A stretch of DNA of 14,276 nucleotides from Sodalis-like endosymbiont of Proechinophthirus fluctus (GCF_001602625.1 NZ_LECR01000010.1:19307-33582); one strand, 5' to 3'. Counted from the first letter of the stretch, positions 1 through 7,999 are shown. Numbers and translations: made by a program. The notes: a model not told the origin generated them from the letters alone.

Positions 1-2
1 TC

Positions 3-890
3 GGCCACGGCCGTCTGGCGAAGCGCGGTGTTCTGGCGGTGATGCCGAACGCCAGCGAATTCCCCTACACCGTGCGCGTGGTATCGGAAATCACCGAATC
101 CAACGGCTCTTCCTCCATGGCATCCTTGTGCGGTGCATCTCTGGCGCTGATGGACGCTGGGGTTCCCATCAAGGCGGCCGTTGCCGGTATTGCCATGGGG
201 CTGGTGAAAGAAGGCGACAATTTTGTGGTGTTATCCGATATTCTTAGTGATGAAGATCATCTAGGCGATATGGATTTCAAAGTTGCCGGCAGCCGCGAAG
301 GCGTCACTGCGCTGCAGATGGACATTAAAATTGAAGGCATCACCCGCGAAATCATGCAGGTGGCGCTGAATCAGGCCAAGAGAGCGCGCATGCACATCCT
401 TAGCGTGATGGAGAAAGCAATCAGCTCGCCGCGTGGCAATATTTCCGAATTCGCGCCGCGCATTCATATGATTAAAATCAGTCCTGACAAGATCAAAGAC
501 GTGATTGGTAAAGGTGGTTTTGTTATTCGCTCGCTGACTGAAGAAACTGGCACGACGATCGAAATCGAAGATGACGGTACTGTGAAAGTGGTGGCCACCG
601 ACGGCGATAAAGCCCGTCACGCGATTCGCCGCATTGAAGAGATCACCGCGGAAATCGAGGTGGGCCGTATCTATAATGGTAAAGTGACCCGCATTGTGGA
701 CTTTGGCGCCTTTGTTGCCATCGGCAGCGGCAAAGAAGGGTTAGTGCATATCTCTCAGATTGCCGATAAGCGTGTAGAGAACGTGGCTGATTATCTGGAA
801 CTGGGTCAAGAAGTGGCGGTCAAGGTTCTGGAAGTTGACCGTCAGGGCCGCGTTCGTCTGAGCATCAGGGAAGCTACTACCCCCAACTAG
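3..890 (+). CDS. pnp: polynucleotide phosphorylase, C-terminal part (5' end outside the window)
   Basis: PNPase is the trimeric 3'-to-5' phosphorolytic exoribonuclease of mRNA decay and a degradosome partner. The frame is open from base 3, so the window begins at about E. coli residue G402 (the GHGRLAKR stretch). Visible in order are the second RNase PH-like core with the phosphate-binding serines (NGSSSMAS) and the catalytic acidic cluster ([10 protein letters not shown]); the KH domain with its IGKGG loop (about bases 465-640); and the S1 RNA-binding domain (VGRIYNGKV to VRLSIREA, about 656-872). The alignment to E. coli is essentially gapless. The protein ends at about residue 696, against 711 in E. 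coli, because of TAG at 888-890. The next seven codons still read DAVAEAE followed by TAG, which looks like the ancestral acidic tail. All catalytic and RNA-binding parts remain, so the gene is probably functional. It is followed by nlpI, as in E. coli. Confidence 0.97.
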   Translation, partial: GHGRLAKRGVLAVMPNASEFPYTVRVVSEITESNGSSSMASLCGASLALMDAGVPIKAAVAGIAMGLVKEGDNFVVLSDILSDEDHLGDMDFKVAGSREGVTALQMDIKIEGITREIMQVALNQAKRARMHILSVMEKAISSPRGNISEFAPRIHMIKISPDKIKDVIGKGGFVIRSLTEETGTTIEIEDDGTVKVVATDGDKARHAIRRIEEITAEIEVGRIYNGKVTRIVDFGAFVAIGSGKEGLVHISQIADKRVENVADYLELGQEVAVKVLEVDRQGRVRLSIREATTPN

Positions 891-943
891 GACGCTGTAG
901 CTGAGGCAGAATAGCCTTAAACTGAGCACATTTAATAGCTCCT

Positions 944-958
944 CTCCCCGGCAGGGAG
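944..958 (+). other. small hairpin between pnp and nlpI
   Basis: CTCCC at 944-948 pairs with GGGAG at 954-958 around a five-base loop. Only two T residues follow, so it is a poor intrinsic terminator. It may be a 3' stabilising stem for the pnp message or chance. The rest of the 152-base gap holds the stranded pnp tail codons (891-914) and a G-rich ribosome-binding region just before nlpI. Confidence 0.3.
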
Positions 959-1042
959 TTGTTCGCATCACAAGAGGGCCAGCTCGTGTTAAGTCGATAG
1001 GGGATAGGATATTCATCCAATATTTTTCTTCGGGAGTGGGGA

Positions 1043-1933
1043 ATGAGGCCTTACTTGCGCTGTTGTTTCGTTGCAATGGTGTTAATCCTGGTAGGATGCA
1101 GCAACAGTGATTGGCATAGTAATGATAGCGTTCTGGCCGTGCCTTTGCAGCCCACGCTACAGCAAGAAGTCATCCTGGCTCATATGGAACAGATACTGGC
1201 GAGCCGGGCCCTTACCGATGATGAACGAGCACAGCTATTATATGAGCGCGGAGTGCTGTATGATAGTCTTGGACTGAGAGCGCGGGCTCGCAATGATTTT
1301 TCACAGGTGCTAGCAATCCGACCCGATATGCCGGAAGTTTTTAATTACCTCGGCATATACTTAACCCAGGCGGGCAATTATGATGCCGCCTATGAAGCAT
1401 TTGATTCTGCACTAGAGCTTGATCCAACTTACAGCTATGCGTATTTAAACCGTGGCATCGCCCTGTATTACGGCGGCCGGTGCCGTTTAGCACAGGATGA
1501 TCTGCAGGCGTTTTATCGCGACGACCCAAACGATCCCTTTCGCTCGCTGTGGCTTTTCCTGGTCGAGAAAAAAATCGACAATGGGAAAGCGCGTAACGCG
1601 CTGCAAAGCCGTTATGTTAGGGCGAATAAAGGGCAGTGGGGATGGAATATTGTCGAGTTCTACCTGGGAGATATTAGCGAATCGGCGCTGATGGCGCGCC
1701 TCAAGGCGGACGCAATGAATAATACTTCGCTTGCCGAGCATCTCAGTGAAACTGACTTTTATTTAGGTAAACACTACTTAAGTTTGGGGGATAAGAACAC
1801 CGCTTCGGCATTGTTCAAACTAACAGTTGCTAACAACGTACATAACTTTGTTGAGCACCGCTATGCATTGTTGGAATTGGCACTTTTGGGACAAGGGCAG
1901 TACGATCTATCAGAATTGGAAAGCAATGGCTGA
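1043..1933 (+). CDS. nlpI: lipoprotein NlpI, TPR adaptor of the outer membrane
   Basis: NlpI is an outer-membrane lipoprotein that scaffolds peptidoglycan hydrolases and delivers the endopeptidase MepS to the protease Prc. The 296-residue product matches the 294-residue E. coli protein along its whole length. Residues 1-18 form a lipoprotein signal peptide with a lipobox L16-V-G-C19. C19 would be lipidated, and the following N-S does not favour inner-membrane retention. Tetratricopeptide helices follow, including the ALAIRP-type and [15 protein letters not shown] segments (about residues 60-150), and the conserved [11 protein letters not shown] and [16 protein letters not shown] stretches near the end. 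The start is set by the signal peptide and a G-rich Shine-Dalgarno region at 1031-1041. It has its own terminator downstream and lies in the conserved pnp-nlpI-deaD order. No lesion is visible. Confidence 0.97.
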   Translation: MRPYLRCCFVAMVLILVGCSNSDWHSNDSVLAVPLQPTLQQEVILAHMEQILASRALTDDERAQLLYERGVLYDSLGLRARARNDFSQVLAIRPDMPEVFNYLGIYLTQAGNYDAAYEAFDSALELDPTYSYAYLNRGIALYYGGRCRLAQDDLQAFYRDDPNDPFRSLWLFLVEKKIDNGKARNALQSRYVRANKGQWGWNIVEFYLGDISESALMARLKADAMNNTSLAEHLSETDFYLGKHYLSLGDKNTASALFKLTVANNVHNFVEHRYALLELALLGQGQYDLSELESNG

Positions 1934-1973
1934 CGAACAAAACAATACGGTAGCTCGCATTACTCTTTTTTTA

Positions 1974-2004
1974 CCCGCAAGGGTGTGCGGGATTTTTTCT
2001 TTTT
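1974..2004 (+). terminator. Rho-independent terminator after nlpI
   Basis: CCCGCA (1974-1979) and TGCGGG (1986-1991) form a perfect 6-bp GC-rich stem with a six-base loop. It is followed by A and a T-rich tract (1993-2004). The site lies 40 bases past the nlpI stop and separates it from yrbN-deaD. Confidence 0.85.
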
Positions 2005-2034
2005 AAATCCAATTGGAGCCGGTTCACACTTTTG

Positions 2035-2094
2035 ATGAAAATGAATGAAAGTTTTCACGACGAGGTATGTAGACTGGCCACCATTAAGAAATGA
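2035..2094 (+). CDS. yrbN: YrbN-like small peptide in the deaD leader
   Basis: This is a 19-codon ORF, too short for usual ORF calling. It encodes [19 protein letters not shown] and ends in TGA at 2092-2094. E. coli has a small protein gene, yrbN, at exactly this place between nlpI and deaD, and the FHDE-CRLA core agrees with what I recall of it. The product here seems shorter than the roughly 26 residues of E. coli. Its stop overlaps an ATG at 2091 and lies 11 bases before the probable deaD start, an arrangement suited to translational coupling of the helicase to the leader peptide. The function of YrbN is not known. The Shine-Dalgarno sequence is weak (GGAG at 2015-2018 is far from the ATG). 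The survival of this frame among so much decay suggests selection, but the length change could also mean mild erosion. Confidence 0.7.
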   Translation: MKMNESFHDEVCRLATIKK

Positions 2095-2105
2095 GGCACG
2101 TGTAC

Positions 2106-3896
2106 ATGTCTAAAATAGGAACCTCTTTTGCCGATCTGGGGCTGAAAGCTCCTATCCTTAACGCACTGACCGATCTTGGTTATGAAAAGCCGTCACCCAT
2201 CCAGGCCAAATGTATTCCGCATTTGTTGGCTGGTCGTGACGTATTGGGCATGGCGCAGACCGGCAGCGGTAAAACCGCAGCCTTCTCTTTGCCTCTGCTG
2301 CATAATATCAATCCCGAACTAGCCGTGCCGCAGGTGCTAGTGTTAGCGCCGACCCGAGAACTAGCAGTACAGGTCGGGGAAGCCTGCGTCGATTTCGCCA
2401 AGCATATTAAAGGTATCAATGTGGTCGCCATATACGGCGGACAGCGTTACGATGTGCAATTACGCGCTCTGCGTCAGGGTCCGCAGGTTGTAGTCGGCAC
2501 CCCAGGACGTCTGCTGGACCATTTGAAGCGCGGCACGTTGGATCTGTCCAATGTGAGTGGGCTGGTACTGGACGAAGCCGATGAGATGCTGCGCATGGGC
2601 TTTATCGAAGACGTGGAAAACATTCTAGCTCAGGTACCCGCACAGCACCAAACCACCCTATTCTCCGCTACAATGCCGGAAGCGATTCGCCGTATTACCC
2701 GCCGTTTCATGAACGAGCCGCGGGAAGTGCGTATTCAATCTAGCGTAACTACCCGTCCTGATATCAGCCAGAGTTATTGGACGGTTCACGGCATGCGCAA
2801 GAATGAAGCGCTAGTGCGTTTCCTAGAAGCGGAAGATTTCGGCGCTGCCATTATTTTTGTACGTACCAAAAACGCAACGCTGGAAGTGGCCGAAGCGCTG
2901 GAGCGCAGCGGTTACAATAGTGCTGCCTTGAATGGCGACATGAACCAGGCGCTGCGCGAACAGACGCTTGATCGCTTGAAGGACGGCCGCCTGGATATTC
3001 TGATCGCAACCGACGTCGCCGCCCGCGGCCTGGACGTTGATCGCGTTAGCTTGGTCGTAAACTACGATATCCCGATGGATTCCGAATCCTACGTACACCG
3101 TATTGGCCGTACCGGTCGTGCCGGCCGTACTGGTAGGGCGCTGCTGTTCGTGGAAAACCGAGAACGCCGCCTGTTGCGCAATATCGAACGCATCATGAAA
3201 CTAACTATCCCTGAGGTAGAACTACCGACCGCCGAGGCGCTGAGCACTCGCCGCTTGGCCAAGTTTGCTGCCAAGGTACAAAATCAGCTGGAAAGCAGTG
3301 ATCTGGGCATGTACCGCACCCTGCTGGCCAAACTACAGCTGGTGGAAGAGCTGGATATGGAAACGCTGGCCGCGGCTTTGTTGAAAATAGCCCAAGGAGA
3401 ACGCCCGCTAATCCTGCCGCCGGATCCAGTGATTGAACGCCGTCCGCGCCGTGAACGTCGCGATATGGGCGAAATGGATCTCTACCGTATCGAGGTAGGC
3501 CGTGATGATGGTGTCGAAGTCCGACATATCGTTGGTGCGATCGCCAATGAAGGGGATATCAGCAGCCGCTGTATCGGTAACATTAAATTGTTCGCCTCCC
3601 ATTCGACCATTGAGCTACCGAAAGGTATGCCGGGAGAAATGCTGTCTCAATTCACACGCACGCGTATTCTGAATAAGCCGATGAATATACAGTTTGTCGG
3701 TGAATCTCAGTCGCGTGGCGGCGAACGCTGTGGCGGTCCCGGTGCAGGTACTGGCCGTGGCAACTATGGCGGTGAACGCTGTGATAGCGGCCGTCGCAGC
3801 TTCGGCGATCGCCGTCATGCGACGGTGACTCCGCACCGGCCGACCACCACATTTTCGGTGGCGATGCATAATTGCCGAGGTTATCGCCAGGCATGA
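2106..3896 (+). CDS. deaD: cold-shock DEAD-box RNA helicase DeaD (CsdA), tail frameshifted
   Basis: DeaD is an ATP-dependent RNA helicase for ribosome biogenesis and mRNA decay at low temperature. From the ATG at 2106 the product has 596 residues (629 in E. coli). All helicase motifs are present: Q-motif PSPIQ 29-33, Walker A AQTGSGKT 50-57, PTREL 82-86, TPGR 132-135, DEAD 156-159, SAT 187-189, [10 protein letters not shown] 301-310 and HRIGRTGR 331-338. The DbpA-like RNA-binding domain ([21 protein letters not shown]) follows, then a Gly/Arg tail. I chose 2106 over the ATG at 2091 because [13 protein letters not shown] aligns with the E. coli start and TGAGG at 2092-2096 is well spaced. The basic linker before the RNA-binding domain is shorter than in E. 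coli. At the end, FGGDA-stop (3854-3871) lies in another frame, so an indel near 3812-3823 replaced the last residues. The enzyme core should work. Confidence 0.96.
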   Translation: MSKIGTSFADLGLKAPILNALTDLGYEKPSPIQAKCIPHLLAGRDVLGMAQTGSGKTAAFSLPLLHNINPELAVPQVLVLAPTRELAVQVGEACVDFAKHIKGINVVAIYGGQRYDVQLRALRQGPQVVVGTPGRLLDHLKRGTLDLSNVSGLVLDEADEMLRMGFIEDVENILAQVPAQHQTTLFSATMPEAIRRITRRFMNEPREVRIQSSVTTRPDISQSYWTVHGMRKNEALVRFLEAEDFGAAIIFVRTKNATLEVAEALERSGYNSAALNGDMNQALREQTLDRLKDGRLDILIATDVAARGLDVDRVSLVVNYDIPMDSESYVHRIGRTGRAGRTGRALLFVENRERRLLRNIERIMKLTIPEVELPTAEALSTRRLAKFAAKVQNQLESSDLGMYRTLLAKLQLVEELDMETLAAALLKIAQGERPLILPPDPVIERRPRRERRDMGEMDLYRIEVGRDDGVEVRHIVGAIANEGDISSRCIGNIKLFASHSTIELPKGMPGEMLSQFTRTRILNKPMNIQFVGESQSRGGERCGGPGAGTGRGNYGGERCDSGRRSFGDRRHATVTPHRPTTTFSVAMHNCRGYRQA

Positions 3897-3902
3897 CGAA
3901 AG

Positions 3903-3925
3903 AACGCCGCCTAAGGGCGGCGTTT
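3903..3925 (+). terminator. probable terminator after deaD
   Basis: AACGCCGCC (3903-3911) and GGCGGCGTT (3916-3924) form a perfect 9-bp, very GC-rich stem with a four-base loop, seven bases after the deaD stop. Only TTT follows on the plus strand before CACG, so the U-tract is weak. The stem strength and position still favour a terminator. Confidence 0.65.
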
Positions 3926-4043
3926 CACGCTGGGTGGTGAAGGTCGGTGACTAGGCTACGCCACTTGATGGGAGGAACAGGGGAGGTCGCTCCTCGTAGA
4001 TACATAGGCTTAATGGCGCCGCTGTGTTCATGCCGTGCTGCTG

Positions 4044-4078
4044 ATAATAAAACCCGTCGACAGGCGGGGTTTTATTAT
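4044..4078. terminator. bidirectional hairpin terminator, possibly left from the lost mtr gene
   Basis: ATAATAAAACCC (4044-4055) and GGGTTTTATTAT (4067-4078) are perfect 12-base complements with an 11-base loop. The stem carries its own A-tract and T-tract, so it can terminate transcription from either side. No gene now ends beside it. In E. coli, mtr lies between deaD and yhbW, so this may be what remains of the mtr terminator; no mtr coding sequence could be recognised in 3926-4043. The yhbW remnant on the minus strand begins at 4138. Confidence 0.7.
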
Positions 4079-4137
4079 GGTGTGCTGCGCCGGGCCGCTA
4101 ATAAGCATTGACTCAGCCGCCAATCTTCAACGGGGTT

Positions 4138-4329
4138 TCACTCCTGTACGTGTGTTTCCCGCGCTGTCATGACAATTTCAAATAGCGCAGACGCTCCTGA
4201 TTGATCAAAAATCTGGCCGTTGATCATCAGTTCATCAGCGCTGGTCTTTTTTATTATAGACTTCACGAAAAAAGGAATTGGTGCCTGTTTAGTCAGCATG
4301 GGCATATTCACAGGTTGTCTGTGCTGCAA
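4138..4329 (-). pseudogene. yhbW: yhbW remnant (luciferase-like flavin monooxygenase family), C-terminal fragment
   Basis: YhbW is a bacterial-luciferase-like protein of about 335 residues with no settled substrate. Only its last 60 or so residues survive in one frame. The stretch SIIKKTSADELMINGQIFD aligns with the E. coli end (SILRETDADEIMVNGQIFD), and the preceding 24 residues align without gaps. The reading frame is closed by a stop just upstream (beyond about 4345). Traces resembling the N terminus (GGSSRDAL against EGSSAREAF) may persist around 4480-4556, but the (beta/alpha)8 core is deleted. A plus-strand ORF overlaps (4201-4458) and looks like a shadow. It sits downstream of ubiV on the same strand, as in the E. 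coli order yhbU-yhbV-yhbW. It is certainly non-functional. Confidence 0.8.
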
Positions 4330-4556
4330 TTTTGTCGGATAATAGTAAGTATGGTATTAACTAAAAATACGGGCAGAGCAATAGCCTACTATTTGTTATG
4401 GTTATTAGGTCAGCAGTGGCCTGTAAGAGTGGTGAGGCGAAAAGAGTGTTACCCTTAGTGTGCCGGCGATCTGTCTTAGCGCTGGCGCGAATGCTTACAT
4501 CTTTAGTGCTAGTGCGTCGCGGCTGCCCCCAGCACTAACACTCAGCATTATTGGTA

Positions 4557-4815
4557 TTAATGCCCCGTGATGAGATTATTGGCCTCAAGTAAAGACTCGC
4601 CGTTATCCAAATAGCGTTTCAGGTCAGTAAGTTCAGAGAGCACCTGAATCAGCGCCAAAGTGGAAATAATGATCCGTTTGCCGTTCGGCAGCAGATGCTT
4701 AGCCGTCGTCAGCCAGTCGTCTGTTTTCATTAATCTGTGCCTGCTGCAAGTATAAGAGATCCAGCGTTTGTTTAGGCCAATAATAGTACAGTACCGGCCC
4801 GGGAGAATAGCGCAT
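4557..4815 (-). pseudogene. ubiV: ubiV (yhbV) pseudogene
   Basis: UbiV, with UbiU, is an Fe-S protein of the U32 family needed for oxygen-independent ubiquinone biosynthesis (292 residues in E. coli). A good AGGAG site precedes the ATG (4813-4815). The first 29 codons match the UbiV N terminus (MRYSPGPVL, then YWPKQTL; E. coli MKYSLGPVLWYWPKETL). About 20 residues are then missing, and the match resumes one frame away as DDWLTTAKHLLPNGKRIIISTLALIQ, shortened here to its key parts DDWL, GKRII and STLALIQ, and on through ELTDLKRYLDNGESLLEA. It ends at TAA (4557-4559) after an apparent jump to the GH of a later conserved AGHALN. The first frame stops after 38 codons. About 70% of the gene is deleted, including the cysteine region. 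Confidence 0.9.
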
Positions 4816-4835
4816 GTATGACTCTCCTGTTACTA

Positions 4836-5204
4836 TCAAAGGCGGTGATAAGCACCTAGAGTGGTCTAAACGCTTTCCGACATTGCCGCCAGCGTCTGAT
4901 TATAGGAATCCTCCGGCTAGTAGGTGTCGGGATTAGCGCGATAGCGATCGATGGCCTACTTTACCTAATAGATTGACAGCACGCGCGAACAGACCACCCA
5001 CGCGACGTCCAGTTGTTGTTGATAAAAGTGGATAGCCGCCTGATTGGTAGCGGAAAGCATGCACCGAAACATGACGCTCTATGGAAGGTAGCGCTCGGCG
5101 GCATGGGCCAGTATCGCCAGGTCCGCCAGAATCAGCGCATCAATGCCGCTCTGCGCGGCATATCTATCACGATCACGCGCTGCCACGCTATAAACATTGG
5201 GATG
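4836..5204 (-). pseudogene. ubiU: ubiU (yhbU) pseudogene
   Basis: UbiU is the partner of UbiV in anaerobic ubiquinone hydroxylation (331 residues in E. coli). On the minus strand, in pieces, one reads HPNVYS and WQR, then DALILADLAILAHAAERY, ERHVSV, AAIHFYQQQLDVAWVV and RVLSI. After a large internal deletion comes the C-terminal AIDRYRANPDTY, stop, PEDSYNQTLAAMSE, stop, TTLGAYHRL. These align in order with E. coli YhbU. The lesions are loss of the first 60 or so residues, deletion of the central third (which would carry the cysteine ligands), several indels and at least two in-frame stops. It lies 20 bases upstream of ubiV on the same strand, the usual operon layout. The divergent ubiT gene of E. 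coli is absent. A plus-strand ORF at 5013-5252 is a shadow. Confidence 0.9.
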
Positions 5205-5248
5205 GATAAGAGCGCTTTATCTGACGCCGCCTTCGCCTCGTTGTCTTT

Positions 5249-5492
5249 CTAGACAGAACGTTTGTTTGGTTCTGTCGCCTTAGTAATTCTAGCAAACCAT
5301 CTCTTGCTTGCCTTTAGGCAGGGGTCGCCTCCTTCCTCATCCCTAAAGGTTCTCCACGGCAGGTTGTCTGTGTCGTCTCTTCCTCCTACAAGTTCTAACA
5401 GGGGTGGTGCCTGCTCGTGGGAGAAAAAGCGGTATAAAAAAGCCAAAGAGCGTGACCAGGGCCAGGAGGGGGAAGGCGGCAACGTTTAAGAT
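5249..5492. other. unidentified block, open on both strands
   Basis: This block replaces the expected ubiT-yhbS-yhbQ-yhbP interval. It is open in one frame on each strand: minus 5249-5482 (77 codons from a TTG, with PPLLELVGGRDDTDNLPWR and DEEGGDPCLKASKRW) and plus 5262-5489 (75 codons, ending in a very basic and acidic KKRYKKAKERDQ region). Neither has a convincing ribosome-binding site, and I recognise neither product. It has none of the stop codons that litter both neighbours, and its local composition differs (purine-rich on one strand between 5400 and 5480). It could be a small mobile or repeated element, a fragment of an accessory gene, or chance. Confidence 0.35.
5252..5276. repeat. 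8-bp perfect inverted repeat
   Basis: GACAGAAC (5252-5259) and GTTCTGTC (5269-5276) enclose GTTTGTTTG. The hairpin sits almost exactly where ubiU homology has ended and the unidentified block 5250-5490 begins. No U-tract follows on either strand, so I do not call it a terminator. Confidence 0.5.
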
Positions 5493-6030
5493 TTACTTCA
5501 AGATGCGTAGGGATTCACGATTAAACGCCGGTAAATCATCCGGAAGGTTGGTGACGAACGTATTGTTATCCACCACGACTTCTTTATCAAAAAGTTGGCG
5601 CCGGCACTTTTCATATCTACCACGATCGGTTTCACCGCGATCATTTTTTGCCGCGTACTACATCGGCACTGATAAGCAACTGGGGGCAAATGGTAAATCG
5701 TAAATATTGGCTTACCCCCCACTGGCGAGAAAGTAGAAAGTACGGGTAAAATTAAAAAACTAATCGGTTACCGCACAGCAAATTGCAGGAATACTCATCC
5801 AGGAGCAACTGCGCGTTGAAATCCGCGGTCTGAAACGTCATTAATGCCTTTATATGACGGTATTTTCTCCTTTATTACCGGTGACGGTTTTTCCTGCCTA
5901 ATTCTCGATAGCGACTGTTTTCGATAGCAACTACTTGGTGCCAGTCCTGCTTATAGGTCTGCCGGAGAGGTGTATTCAGAATCCTCGAATTCATCAGTAA
6001 TCAAAATGGTGATTTTCTTGCTTATATCAT
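5493..6030 (-). pseudogene. yhbO: yhbO pseudogene (DJ-1/PfpI family)
   Basis: YhbO is a 172-residue DJ-1/PfpI-family stress protein reported to act on glycated substrates. The locus is almost full length. AAGGAG precedes the ATG at 6028-6030, then in pieces KKITILITDEFEDSEYTSPAD, TADFNAQLLL, KPIFTIYHLP, LLISADVVRGKK, AVKPIVVDMKSAGA, VVVDNNTFVTNLPDDLPAF and NRESLRILK-stop (5493-5495) can be read in order. These match E. coli YhbO throughout, but at least five frame changes and several stops intervene (for example TAA in the second or third codon and after SPADL). The conserved nucleophile elbow AICHG reads TIYH, so the catalytic Cys codon became Tyr (5693-5695). In E. coli yhbO lies a few genes from yhbU, which fits this position and strand. 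Confidence 0.9.
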
Positions 6031-6647
6031 GTTCTCCTTCAGCTGAATGATGGCCTCACTTTGAGTCTAATGCCGGATCGGTCGTGCAGTAAATTAAAGG
6101 TAGGATACAATTGTCAATTAATGGGTTATGATTTTTCTGCGCTGCGACCTATGCCAGTGTCGCTATCAACGCCACCCACATCTCGCCGATGTTCGGTCTG
6201 CGAGCCCCGAATGGCAGGCACAGCGGGACCTTAAGTGCGATAGGCGAGAAAGCCGATGATGTTAGGCAAAGAGTATCCGTGCGGAAAAAAGATACATAGT
6301 GCCTTGGCCACCCCGTGCAAAGGTAATTAGGTAGTCGTCTGACTCTTCTGCATAATTGAGATGAGCGCCTTTAAAAGAAACTACTTTTTTCCGCTCGTGC
6401 TAAATAGCGCGTCGGCGGGAACGTATTAATACCGGCTGTATGGGTAAATACTGCTAAAATAAATAGTTTCATGGCGGTAATAATAATGCAAATATCAGGG
6501 AGGCATGTTACCGGCAGAATTCAGATGATACTCAATTTTGTCGCTATTTTTTAAGTCGGTTAAACAGATAACGAATAATAAGGGTGGAGATCGTGGATTA
6601 TTTTTTGATTAATATTTTAAAAATTTTAGCATTCCGGTGGAGGACGG
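6031..6647. other. gene-free stretch, origin unknown
   Basis: I find no ORF of note, RNA gene or recognisable remnant in these 617 bases. On the minus strand around 6165-6260 there is a hydrophobic, protein-like reading (LPFGARRPNIGEMWVALIATLA in pieces), which may be a scrap of a membrane protein. The E. coli neighbours yraR, yraQ and yraP could not be recognised. The stretch becomes AT-rich towards 6590-6640. Confidence 0.4.
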
Positions 6648-7788
6648 TCATTTCTCCCCTTCGGACAGTCCGGTAAATTTTACCGCGTTGCGGCCCTGAT
6701 ATTTAGCCTGATAGAGATCCTGGTTTCTTGCGGTTAATGACGTAACAATATTAGCGCCGATAAGCGAGGTAATACCCACGCTCAGAGTAATGGTGGTGGA
6801 AGATTCCTGATTATATAAATGTAGTATTTTTAGATCTAGCGCCGCCTGCTTGATGTTCTCGGCCAGGCTTAGTTCTTCTCTTCCATTTCATCAACGTCAA
6901 TCAGCAGAACTAGAAATTTCTCGCCATCGCAGCCATGGCTTTATCACCCGTGCTATGACCATGATTATTATATGCCTTAAAATGGTAGATATCCAACAGT
7001 AGCAAATAGTGGCAGCCAAGACCCACCTCCCGCGCCGAGCAACCCTTCGAGCCTGTTATGCAGCCCGCAGCGGTTATATAGGCCGGTGAGCAAGATCGAT
7101 CATGCTAAGATCGTTGAATTTTTCTCGCTTTTCCAGGCGCCTCACTAAATCAATAGTGAAAGCCTCGCTACAGTTTTGCATCAGATGGTGCAAGGAGAAA
7201 CTGATAAGAGGAAACACGATAGTAAACAGCAACATGACGATATAAATAAACTCATCAAGCACCACTAACGTCATGGCCGAAAGTAGGCTATTCAGGTAAA
7301 ACACTAGCAAATTATCATCGGTAAACCTAATGACTCTAATGAAAAGACCGTTATCAGGCTATAAAGGAGAGAAATATTTTATTAGGCGTCGCTAGAGCTG
7401 ATTAAATCAGAACAGAATATGGCAAGCCTATGAGATACCAATAATAATTGCAATTTTATTGAATAAATATTCATAAGAATGAGAATTTTTACCAAAACGG
7501 TCAAATATAAAGCCGCAACGATTATCGACTCCGCTGACGATTGTTATTTATCGCGCTCACCACGTAAAAAAAGAGGAAAGGCGATGTTAAGTAATAAAAA
7601 TAACAGCAGCGATATGCTAATCTTACTTTAGCAGAGCCTATCATAGGTATTATAATTTTTATACATAGACAAAATTATAAGCCCAGGATGTGAAAACTAA
7701 TAATAAGAAATGTTGCGAGAAAATAACGTATCGCTATAAATCCACAAGCGTTTTTATACCTGAATTTAATTTTTCTATTTGCGCTCAA
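6648..7788 (-). pseudogene. membrane-bound diguanylate cyclase (GGDEF) pseudogene
   Basis: GGDEF enzymes make cyclic di-GMP from two GTP. On the minus strand the N-terminal part (about 7788-7150) is hydrophobic, with likely membrane segments such as GFIAIRYFLATFLIISF and FIYIVMLLFTIVFPLISF. A GGDEF domain follows in pieces: DLSMIDL, LTGLYNRCGLHNRL (one frame over), LLLLDIYHFKAYNNHGHSTGDKA, GCDGEKFLVLLIDVDEM, LAENIKQAALDL, TITLSVGITSL and DLYQAKYQGRNAVKF, ending in TGA at 6648-6650. Key residues are gone. The metal-binding DxD of DIDHFK reads DIYHFK, and the signature RYGGEEF reads GCDGEKF (6914-6934). Several frameshifts and stops interrupt it, for example TAA in the N-terminal part near 7673 and a +1 shift near 7095. 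I cannot assign an orthologue. The 5' limit is approximate. Confidence 0.8.
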
Positions 7789-7834
7789 TTTATTTTTTTT
7801 TCTGCTATTGTCATTAACTACGCTCGGTGACACT

Positions 7835-7999
7835 TTAACAAAACCTTGCTAGATTAAAGAAATCGCCGTGTGCAAGCGTCAGTAAACCAAGGGCGTTGAA
7901 ATAGGTCTCTCTGCCGCAAACCGATCGCAAACTAACAAGCGCAGCAGTGAGCAAAATCGCCAACGTACTAATGATGAGATGAGGGATAGATTGCAGCAT
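7835..7999 (-). CDS. hypothetical 54-residue protein with one hydrophobic segment
   Basis: An uninterrupted ATG-to-TAA frame of 54 codons. The sequence has one probable membrane or signal segment at residues 8-24 (LIISTLAILLTAALVSL), then a polar part with RSVCGRETYFNALGLLTLAHGDFF and a C-terminal Cys. I do not recognise it, and no clear Shine-Dalgarno site precedes the ATG. It lies upstream of and on the same strand as the broken GGDEF gene, so it could be a detached N-terminal membrane piece of that gene, a leftover of another gene (fhuF and yjjZ occupy this side of leuQPV in E. coli) or a chance ORF. Confidence that it is expressed is low. Confidence 0.3.
   Translation of the reverse strand: MLQSIPHLIISTLAILLTAALVSLRSVCGRETYFNALGLLTLAHGDFFNLARFC

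Noticed and set aside
261..1076. Minus-strand ORFs over pnp and into nlpI
   Set aside because: They are antisense shadows of clearly homologous plus-strand genes and have no ribosome-binding sites or recognisable products.
4201..4458. 85-codon plus-strand ORF with a hydrophobic centre
   Set aside because: It overlaps the yhbW remnant, whose minus-strand translation matches the known protein. The plus frame looks like chance.
5013..5252. 79-codon plus-strand ORF
   Set aside because: It is the complement of ubiU fragments that align in order with YhbU.
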